64,000 nucleotides of DNA from Sphagnum compactum (Eukaryota; Bryophyta; Sphagnopsida; Sphagnales): the NCBI GenBank assembly GCA_965153455.1, contig OZ234502.1, positions 3,079,267 to 3,143,266 of the forward strand. Reading direction: 5' to 3'. The position numbers and the translations under genes were made by a program. Shown one piece after another: positions 42,435 to 64,000 of the stretch. The notes below the pieces were generated by a model. It ran no database searches. It saw only the letters and a list, made by a program, of their open reading frames with translations, and was not told the DNA's origin. Position 1 is the first letter of the stretch. Every line of letters begins with the position of its first letter.

Positions 42435-43407
42435 AAGATGTCAAATTTCCTCTTGTGGTTGTTAATTTCCCCGAATGACTTGCAGCTGGCTGAAGTAGAT
42501 TCATACAAATTTGGAGGACTGCTTCATATACTGATGCCATTGTTGCTTGGGTTGGCTATCAGTAGTATATCTAGCATGGCCTAGTAGTGAATTCCACACA
42601 ACCATGTGCAAGGTGCTCATGAGGCCTAGCAACCAGGCTATATATCAGCTTGATTATTGTCTCATGTGTACCTCACTAACTTTACCTGCCACCTTGCAAA
42701 TTCTTTCATTGGCTTTACCAAATCCCCTGTCTCTTCTGATCGACCTCGAGCTAAGATCACAAGAAAAGGAAGGATACTAGTATCAATATCCATGAACTAA
42801 GATCAATAATTTAAGATAGTTAATTTCACCATATGGTTAAGTTCCATATGTTTTGTATATAAATATCCACAAATGGGATGTCTCATTGTAAGGTCATTTG
42901 GGTGTTGACCTTAAAAAACAACCTACATTTTTCAAGTCTGTCCTATAGTTGAGCCTGTGACAAAACATCTTATTACTTTGGAAGTGTAACAAAAAATTTG
43001 TTGTGCCAAGCAAGTTTGTGACAAAATATTATAAATTTCAAGATGTTTTAATAAGCCTTTCATACATCAGTTTCAGGTGCATCAATCAATTGACGTACAG
43101 GGTTTTTGTTCTTCTCTTATGGAAATGAAGGGTGTTTCAAATAATATTATTGGCTTGATCCATCACTGGCCAAAATTTAGTCAACTAAACTTGATCAACC
43201 ATGGGGTGTGGTTGCTCATTGAATAAGTATGAGAGATGAAAATGTATTAACTCCAAAAGCGGTCATAATCATCCACAAGCTTGGGCACAGTTCAAAACCT
43301 TACCTTGAACCTATTGATTGGACTTCATGAGCTTCTTCAATGATAAGAGGTTGTATATTATGTAATCTAACGTCAAAAGTGGGCCATTGTGTTTTGATGC
43401 TTAACAG
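42435..43407. other. Spacer between the TPR-CHAT gene and receptor copy B
   Basis: No gene recognised. Similarity to intron 4 of receptor copy A begins abruptly at about 43100, marking the left edge of duplicated block B. Confidence 0.6.
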
Positions 43408-48384
<4,977 letters not shown>

Positions 48385-51300
48385 TAGCCTAATAATTAAT
48401 GGTTGAAAATATTTCCAATAAATTGAAATTTTTTAACTTCATGTCCTAATTTTCAATATAAAGAACGTTTGGTGATTGGTCAAGTGTAACCCAAGACGTT
48501 ATGGGTTTAGATTGATGTGCTAATTGTGGATTTGTGAATATTTTAAACTAGATACATTTGAGGAGATTTTAAATACTTATCTTGATGTTTGAACATGATA
48601 CTATCATTTTGAAATTTTGAACTTTGAATAAGCTATGGGCCACTTAAATTCTTTTATCCAAATTATTTTCTATAAAAACCAGATTAACCATTTTAGGATT
48701 TATATATATCTATTACACTTCAAAATCTATTTTAGTTTATTTTCTTTCTAGATGGATATTAAGTATAAATTGTTATGATGGTTGGTTAACTCTCTATGTT
48801 CATAATGAGAAGAATGAATTAATCTAATAATCAAACTTTGGTTCAACCTTGTGGTTCTAAGGAATCTTAAAAAAGATAGTTAGAAAAATAAGAAAGTTGA
48901 TCAAATAGCTTTCCATTACAAGGTTTAATGGTATGTCGGCTAGTGAAACAAGTACATTCATCATTTCAAATGCTTCATCTATTTTTATCTAATATACAAC
49001 AATTTCCTATAAAAGAAAAGTGAACTAGATCACTTATGTAACAATAATTCAACAAGTTGTGGATGATTGTAAAGCTCAAAATAACTTGATGCTTTCATGT
49101 CATGGATCATAGTGCTTATATAATGCATAATAAACAAGTGACTATTCAATTTTTTCAATTAAACTCATAATGCATCTAAACATTGATTTCCATCTATTTC
49201 CATTACATGACTTAATTTTTTCCCTACGTAATGTTATGTACAACATTATGTTTTGAATTGCAGATAATTAAGTTTTTTTCATATCACAATTATTTTCAAA
49301 TTGAATATTAATCCATTTTCAACATTCAACTTGCATGATCATTTGAATATTATATATATATATAACCAAAATTGCAAATAAAATCTCTCAATAGATTCAT
49401 TTTTGGCTTGGAGATAAAGAGCCAAAGAAATTTACTATAACATCAACTTATGAGATTTTCCATACATTTTATTTAACTTTTTTCCAATATGTATTCATCA
49501 ATTTGTTTAGCAAAGACAACCACAAAGTTGAAAAGTGTACACATTATACGTATATTTAGGTCTCAAAATGTATGTATGAAAAACATAAACATGTCATTCA
49601 TTTTGGATGAAGTTCCAAAAGAGAGGGTAGAAAAATATATTACATTCGCAATTAAGGTTGTTTATCACATTTGGCCAAAGACATTGTGGCAATAATTATT
49701 AAGGTGAAAACCACTTTTCATTCAAAAAAATGATGTATAACAACTATCGTGGTATATAATAAGTTGAAATCTTGATGACATTCTTTGGCTATAATAAACA
49801 CAAGTAAAAGACTTTAGAATTTGCATAACAACATTTTGAAATTCAAAGTTCATTTTGAGTCAAAATTAATTTTGATCCAACAATTAGATGAATAGGATTG
49901 AATAAAATCAATGTACATAAAATATAGCTTACATTTTTTTAACAGCCATAGGGCCTCATGTTTGTGATCCATGAAACATTACCAAATAGAAAAAAATTAA
50001 AATATAATGCAAAGCCCATTTATAAAATCCCTTCCTCTTTCATATGGTATTGGTTTTTTGAAATTTTTAAAAGACAATTATACATTTATTGTTAATCAAA
50101 TGTTAAAAAATACTTTTTTTGAATGGACTCGCAAACAGAAATTTTTAATTCTAAATGGTCTTACATTTAATTGTTTTATATCAATTCCATTCACCACAAA
50201 AAAATTCCACAAAACATTTGACCCATAACCTCAATTTTGAAGTGTTTATCTAATTTTATATTTTGTGATAAGTATTGTTTCGTCACATATATTTTCCATA
50301 CATTCAAATTCTTCAAGGTTTTTTTTCATAAAAAACTTATTGATTAATTTAAATTTAAAACTAATCAAATATTATCGTTAAAATAAGCCAAAAAATCCAA
50401 TATGTGATTTCCATACTTTACCAAAACAACAAAATGTAAGAGTATTATATTTTTGACAATAATTTTTGCGGGGCTTAATGTGTTTTTGCACATTACATCT
50501 ATTCAAATTCCAAACAACCAACTTGCTCAAGTTCTAGGAGAATGTTACTTCAACAAAAATTCATCATTTTTGCAAAATAAAAAATTAAGAAAAAATCGAT
50601 AATTTGTAATCAAACTTCATTCACATGGTAAAATGTGGAACACAAATATTTTCTATCCCCCATTTTTGCACTATTGATAATTGTGCCATGGAATCATTAT
50701 TTTGAAATGTTTTTCCAACAAAAGAAAACACATTCCATCTAATACCCCATGTTGTAGCATTATACTTCCATTGAAGTTGTCTACTAGATTTTAGTACAAC
50801 TGATTTTAGTTTAATCTTTGGTCTTTCTGAATTAGTGTTTGCCAACTTTGGGGTTTTTGGCTAAATCTAGCTTTGGTTTTTAAACCTGGATTTAATGAAC
50901 CTACATAAAACAAAACTCACCATAAGTCTCATCCTAGGTCAGGACCATATTTCATGACCTAGATCCAATTTAAGAAAAGTGAAGGTCAATTAGACCTAGC
51001 CTTAGAATAACCCAAATGTTTTAAGGTCTTTTTTACAAGGTTTAGGTATGGTCTATGATGTAATTAATGTCTAACCTTTTTACACTTTGTACCTCTTTTA
51101 GGAAAAGGTTTTCCTTCTAGTCATCTTTCTAGGTTTCCTCATTAGAAGTTTAAGGAAAATATATGAAATTAAAATGTGGGGATACCTCTTAGCTTTATGG
51201 GTTCCTTCATTGCAAGTTTCGGCAAAACACGGGATAAAAATGTAGTGTTCCAATCTTCACCTTCATAGGTTCCTTCATTACAAATTTGGGCAAAATGTGT

Positions 51301-51427
51301 AAAAATTCGTTGCTCTTTACCATTATGTGCAAAATGGTGTTTAACACTTTTAGTAATATGGATTATACTCAAATGCCCATGGGGACATTATTTTAAATTT
51401 CCAAACTACTTGTGTTAAACAAGCATT
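48385..51427. other. 3' flank of copy B and extra AT-rich sequence
   Basis: To about 49320 it resembles the flank of copy A, with small insertions (for example near 48860-49130). From 49320 it has no counterpart in block A. I see no gene; short open frames are AT-rich and without recognisable motifs. Confidence 0.5.
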
Positions 51428-51449
51428 GGGGGGGGGGGGGGGGGGGGGG
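51428..51449. repeat. Homopolymer run of about 22 G
   Basis: An uninterrupted G-run in an otherwise AT-rich stretch. Its true length is uncertain, as sequencing often misreads such runs. Confidence 0.8.
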
Positions 51450-51929
51450 TGTGGCATTAGGTGAAAGAATTTCATTTTTCCCTACCTTATTATCATTTAA
51501 TCTTTTGATATGCACATATTTCAACTACCTTATGTTTTTTGTTTTTTTAAAATTTTATTTGCATCCAATTTCAATACCTTAACTTCATTTACATTTTAGT
51601 TTTACTAAGCTTAAAGTTATAAAGGTTTATGTTAGCTTAAAGTAGTTTCCATTATAGCTTAGACATTTGAGATTTGGGGATGGAAAAATAGAAGAGTTCA
51701 TTACTAAAATTCTTGGGTTTTCAAACCAAGAACTTTGGTAAATAAAACCCCCCTTGTCAATTTGGACAAGTCGATTTTAACATGTCCAATATGACTAGGG
51801 TGGTTTTTTTGACTTGTAAGGTAAGGACCATTTGAATAATCATTTTGATTGGCGAATAGTGGACCATTTGGACTAGTCAAATGATTTAAATAATTTACTT
51901 TTAAAATAATTATAAAAATCATTTGTAGG
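51450..51929. other. AT-rich spacer
   Basis: Nothing recognised. Confidence 0.4.
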
Positions 51930-52920
51930 TAGGTAGGTAAGTCGTAAAAATGCATGTAGGTAGGTGGTAACTTAATTTAACTTACTTACATATCTTAACA
52001 TAACTCAAATAACCTATTTAACTTACTTAATTTAGCTTACCTACCTTAACTCTTTAAGCATGTACATAGGTTACAAGTATTAAGAATTGAACCTTTGACT
52101 TTTCGAATGATAAATTAAATCCTTAATCAATGGACCACATCATCAAAAGGTGTTCAATTTTTGTCAATTTTTAAATTTCACATGTTTATTTCAACACATC
52201 ATTACAAGACTATGAAGTACATAGGTAGGTATGTTGTAGGAGGTGTAGGTGGGTGGGTGGGTGAGTAGGTCGGTAGGTAGGTTGTAGTAGGTAATTAATA
52301 AGTGGGAAGGTGGGTAAGTAAATAAATAGGTAGAAAGGTAGGTGGGTGGGTAGCTAAGTAAATAAATAGGTAATAAATAATAAATGGGTGGGCAGGTGGG
52401 TAAACTGATAAGTGGGTGGGTGGGTAAGTAAATAGGTTGGTAAATATTAAGAAGGTTAGGTAATTACAAATAGCTAGGTTGTAAGTTTAAGGTGGTAGGT
52501 AGGGAGTACCTAGAGGAGGTTATCTAAAGTGATATGTAAGTAGGTATATAATACCTAGAAGAGGTTATCTAGGTCGATATGTAAGTAGGTAATACCTAAT
52601 GGAGGCTACTTAGGTCAGTGTGTAGGTAGGTAAATAGATAGGTAAGGAAGAAGGTTATGTAATTATAAGTAGGCAGGTTGGAGGTAGGTAAATTTAGGTA
52701 GGTTGTGGGATGGTAAGTAAAAGATAATTAGAGGAAGCTACCCAAGTTAGTAGGTAGGTAGGTACATAGGTAGGTAAGTGGGCAAGTGGGCAAGGAGGAA
52801 GGTTAAGTAATTATGTAGGTAGGTTATAGGATGGCAAGTAAATAATACTTAGAAGTTATTTAAGTCAATAAGTAAGTAGATAGGTAGGTATGTTGTAGAA
52901 CATGGTAGATAGGGTGATAG
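51930..52920. repeat. Degenerate TAGG/GTAG tetranucleotide field
   Basis: About 1 kb of interrupted GTAGGTAGGTAAGTAGG-type words, with higher-order similarity in places: GTACCTAGAGGAGGTTATCT near 52505 and ATACCTAGAAGAGGTTATCT near 52551, each followed by a GATATGTAAGTAGGTA word. It is the reverse complement in motif of the field at 9.7-10.4 kb. It lies in the part of block B that block A lacks. Confidence 0.85.
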
Positions 52921-53400
52921 GATGCCCCATTATGACATTGGCTATCTTGATTAAATGTCTTATTTAATTAACATCCCATTCACCATTTTGACCAAAAGTT
53001 TCATTTGTTTCTATCCAACTTGATTAAATGTTCCATTTGACTAAACGTTATTGACCATTTTGATCAAAGTGGTCAATCTTTTTGTCAAATTTGACTAGAT
53101 ATCCAAGTTGACAAATAGTCAAATAAGTCATTTTAACTAAGTCAGTTGGTCAAAAAATACACATGCCCTTAGCCTCTAGTCAAAAATGTACAAGTTCACT
53201 AATCAAGAAAGATCAATTATCAACTTGAACCATTTAAAAAACCAAAAGTTCTAATAGTGTCATGAGTTTGAAGAAAACATTTGATATCCACCTCATCAAT
53301 ATAGTCCATATGTATAGTCTACATGATCTTCACCACCTCTAAATCCATAGCCAAATCATCATCTTTCTTCCTAACATTCCATTCTGCCATTACATCATTT
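52921..53400. other. Spacer rich in TTTGACTA/GGTCAAA words
   Basis: Words such as TTTGACCAA, TTTGACTA and TGGTCAA recur on both strands between about 52930 and 53160, suggesting a worn short-period repeat. No gene. Confidence 0.4.
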
Positions 53401-53980
53401 CTTCCTATTAATTAACTTATTAGTATTAGTTCACTTCCTAACTTATTAATTAATTGAACCTCCTAACAACTCACAATACCTTTTATTTTGAATACATACT
53501 AAAGTGGCAAGCGTTCCTAGGCTGATTTTGATTTAATTGGCAACATTATTTCAAGGAACTGTTTTAATTGTAGCTAATATACATAAATGTGGTGACACTT
53601 TCCCCCAAAACAAAATCACTTGTAACCAATTTTTTTGTTAAAAGGGAACTTGCAATAGGATATTTTGTTTTCAAAAAATTATGTCACACCTTTTGACAAA
53701 TTTTTGCCCAAAAAAAACATTACATGCAAGAGGCTAAATTGTTTTCACCACCTTTATATTGCATAGCCTTTGCCCAATTGTTTGAGTTTGAGTTTTTCAA
53801 TGTGATGGACCAATGAAATGTGGTCATTACAAAAGAAAGAAAGTCTTCTGTGCAATCCATCACGTTCCAAAATCCAGCGTACAAAGCACTGACCCTTCCA
53901 TGAAAATGCGACTTCAAATTTCCATGTTCAAGCCCAATAGGTCAATGTCATGATGTGAATGAAGATTGGCTTTGACATCA

Positions 53981-54211
53981 ATGACATCAAGTTTTCCAAT
54001 TCTCAACCTCAACACAATTGAATCTCCAAGAGTTCAGAACCACTACTCCACTTGCTATAGCAAACATCACCATGGGATTCTGAAAAAAATACCCAAGTGG
54101 GTCCCTTCAATTAGCAATGGGAAGAATTCAAACTCTCTGGCAGCCCATAACAGATATTCATCCCGAATGTGTAGTTTACAAAAAGATGAAGAGTCAATAG
54201 AGGTAACATAG
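53981..54211 (+). CDS. Possible first-exon relic with a transit-peptide-like sequence, doubtful
   Basis: An ATG frame encodes MTSSFPILNLNTIESPRVQN, then STCYSKHHHGIL and a Ser/Asn/Lys-rich segment, 77 codons in total. Richness in Ser, Thr and basic residues with few acidic ones resembles a plastid targeting sequence. The same DNA occurs at the end of block A (about 29825-29997), where indels destroy the frame. Block similarity stops within this frame. No mature protein is recognisable downstream. It could equally be a chance frame. Confidence 0.2.
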   Translation: MTSSFPILNLNTIESPRVQNHYSTCYSKHHHGILKKIPKWVPSISNGKNSNSLAAHNRYSSRMCSLQKDEESIEVT

Positions 54212-55825
54212 AAGTGAAGAATTAAATAATTAGGATTGAAGTGGCCAAGGATATGTGGACAAAGGCATTGGACCTTTTGCTACTAAGTGTGTGGTGGTCA
54301 AGTGCAAAACACCACCTAAGTGACCTACGACTGTTCTATGTTCCTAGGTAGTGGTTTTCGACTATCATTACGAATTGTGGCATGAGCCTAATGCATGCTA
54401 GCCAATATTTTCAAAAAGTCATTTGATTAATTTGGAGAACTTCAAAAACTTCCCCTAATTAGGCAAATTCAATACCTCCAAAAGAAGCATAAAAGGAGAT
54501 TAGTCATTCAATAATCTACCTAAGGATTATGCCACCACAATTTCAAGGAACAAGACCTCCAACAACTAGAATGATGGAGTTGTGAAGGTTTGTGAACAAG
54601 GTAGGAGGATTGGGGATTTCATTTGGCCATTCAAACTAGTTGCAATCTTGGCAAAGGTGGTTGATGGTGGGTTAAACAAAGATGACTGATGAGGCCACTA
54701 TAAATAAGGGAATGATGGTCAAGCCCACACAAGTTGTAAAGCTCAACAAAATGTGAGTGGTGGTAGAGCTATAACATGAGTTGTTCTATTACAATAGATT
54801 TGGTAAATGTTCTTGGGTGGATTGTTGTTGGGTAAAATTTGCTATGAGCAAAGTAAGTAGTGATGAATAAGGTAAGGTTGTATGAATTGCTACAATAGAA
54901 TTAACATAACAATTAATTGGTAGAGGTTTGTTATGTCACACAAGGTTGCTATGACTATATGGAGTCTATTATTGGTTGAAAAATGCAACAAGGCAATGGC
55001 AATGATGAAAAATTGGGGCGAAGTTTACAATGACAATTGTGTCAAGAAAACAAAACAATAACAAGATGATTGCAACAAGTTAATCCAAAATGAAAAAAAA
55101 TCCTTGATGTGGACCATTTAGTTATATGGTTCTTAAACTATGACATTGAGACTAGGGCACTTAACCTAAGCTACCTACATAATATGCTCTTCATCCACTT
55201 GGAGATGATTGTGTCCATTGTGGATTGATTATTGAGAAAACACTTGGTTAAGTAAGGTTATTAATAACCTACTTAGTTTTTTTAAAACTCGAGTGAAAAA
55301 CCTACCCAAAGGTAACATTCAAAGGACTCACAAGACCCTTATGGCTCAACACTATGGTTATGGTTTCCACCTTAAAGAGGGTTAGAATGAACTAGCACCC
55401 ACATTTAAGCTATTAACTAGTAACCTTATTTTTGAAAATAAGGTAAAACAAACTAACCTAAACTAAACCCTAAAACCTACCCTACCTATGTAGTATAGGA
55501 AGCAATTTTCGAGCAGGTATGTGAGAATTGACCCTTAAATAGGCGGTTATTGCCCAAGAAATAACCAAGTAAATTGGGAATTCAGGGTATTTACTGTGAC
55601 AGTGAAATCCATAATAGGCGAGTATTTTCTAAATTTTGTTTGATATTGATACCCTCGATGGCTAAAAAAAGAAAAAGAAAAACAAAAACACCTAGCCGGT
55701 TATGAGAAGGGGGGGGAGGAGAGGTAATAACCGGCCAACAGGAGTGGGCTGGGACCGCGCATTTCAACCCACCACGTCCCCAAAAGGAGTTTTGATACGC
55801 CTGGAAACAGAAGCAGAGGAAGTGC
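54212..55825. other. Intergenic DNA upstream of PHYLLO
   Basis: No exon or known element recognised. The right end (from about 55690) becomes GC-richer and is likely to belong to the PHYLLO promoter. Confidence 0.45.
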
Positions 55826-56260
55826 CACGTGGTGGGATCCAATTGGTGTAGAGTTGGAATGAAATCCCTCATTGGTTGGCAACAGATAGGGTTATTACGC
55901 AGTTTCCCTTCGGTCGTCCACGACGCACGCACACAAACAAACCCCTTTGCTTGCGTCGCACATCGTGTCGCCCACGATAGGACCAGCACCACCGTCTCTC
56001 TTCCTGTCTTCTTCTTCCCTCCCTGTGTGCGTGTGCCTGCGCACGCGCGCGTCTCTCTCCCTCTCTCGCTTTCTCTCGCGGATTTGAGCTTAAATTGCTC
56101 TTCAACTCTTGTTATCATTGTTGGATTTTGGGTGTCTCAATTGTCAGAGGTTTAAGAGGAGAAAGACAGAGACAGAGACAGATCCTGTGTGTGTATGTGT
56201 GTGCAGGGAGTTCGTGGTAGTGATGAACTGAGAGAAGAGAGGGCGTGGTGTCATTGCACA
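55826..56260 (+). promoter_or_regulatory. Probable PHYLLO promoter and 5' leader
   Basis: A G-box CACGTG lies at 55826-55831, followed by ATCCAATTGG (a CCAAT word on both strands) at about 55837-55846. A pyrimidine-rich patch (TCTCTCTCCCTCTCTCGC type) at about 56050-56085 resembles the Y-patch or leader sequence of plant promoters. No clear TATA box was seen. G-boxes are bound by bZIP/bHLH factors, often in light-responsive genes, which would suit phylloquinone synthesis, but this is inference from motifs only. Confidence 0.4.

Positions 56261-64000
<7,740 letters not shown>

Overview
The window is nuclear DNA of a land plant. Genes have many small exons with GT-AG introns and (T)GCAG acceptors, the intergenic DNA is AT-rich and full of repeats, and there are Helitron, LINE and MITE remnants and interstitial plant-type telomere repeats (TTTAGGG). 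The last gene is a PHYLLO-type locus in which isochorismate synthase is still complete and fused in frame to MenD, and a TPR-CHAT protein is also present. Angiosperm PHYLLO has lost the chorismate-binding half of the ICS module, so a non-seed plant (bryophyte, lycophyte or fern) is the likeliest source. This is inference; I cannot name the species.

Layout. 0.2-2.6 kb: an old relic of an LRR receptor-like kinase (copy C). 2.6-13 kb: non-coding, with a ~1.3 kb foldback (7.95-9.26 kb), a CTAC-type tetranucleotide field (9.7-10.4 kb) and two short tandem arrays (11.7-12.6 kb). 13.2-14.15 kb: a 55-bp hairpin repeat and a tandem array of exon-intron-like modules read on the minus strand. 14.97-15.19 kb: a small MITE-like hairpin. 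15.5-17.1 kb: a more GC-rich island with a TATA-like box and a 176-bp tandem duplication. 18.03 kb: a Helitron 3' end. 19.5-28.3 kb: a malectin-LRR receptor kinase pseudogene (copy A). 30.6-32.9 kb: head-to-tail Helitron remnants, one with a captured phosphoglucan water dikinase fragment and one with a Helitron helicase fragment. 33.2-33.6 kb: paired MITE-like units. 35.5-36.1 kb: a minus-strand LINE-type reverse transcriptase relic. 38.5-42.4 kb: a broken TPR-CHAT gene. 43.1-54.2 kb: a second copy of the A block with kinase pseudogene B, split by about 4 kb of extra sequence that includes a TAGG-type field. 56.2-64.0 kb: the intact PHYLLO gene, 19 exons visible, running off the right edge.

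PHYLLO is the only convincingly intact protein gene here. Its product would act in plastids: the ICS part converts chorismate to isochorismate and the MenD part carries out the next step toward phylloquinone (vitamin K1). The other large genes are degrading. The two receptor-kinase copies share an in-frame TGA in the kinase domain and each has further lesions of its own. The TPR-CHAT gene has at least three frame breaks and two stops, although its catalytic His and Cys remain. Coordinates were counted by eye from the numbered sequence. The PHYLLO exon boundaries were checked by reading-frame phase and should be exact or within a base or two; repeat and block edges are approximate.
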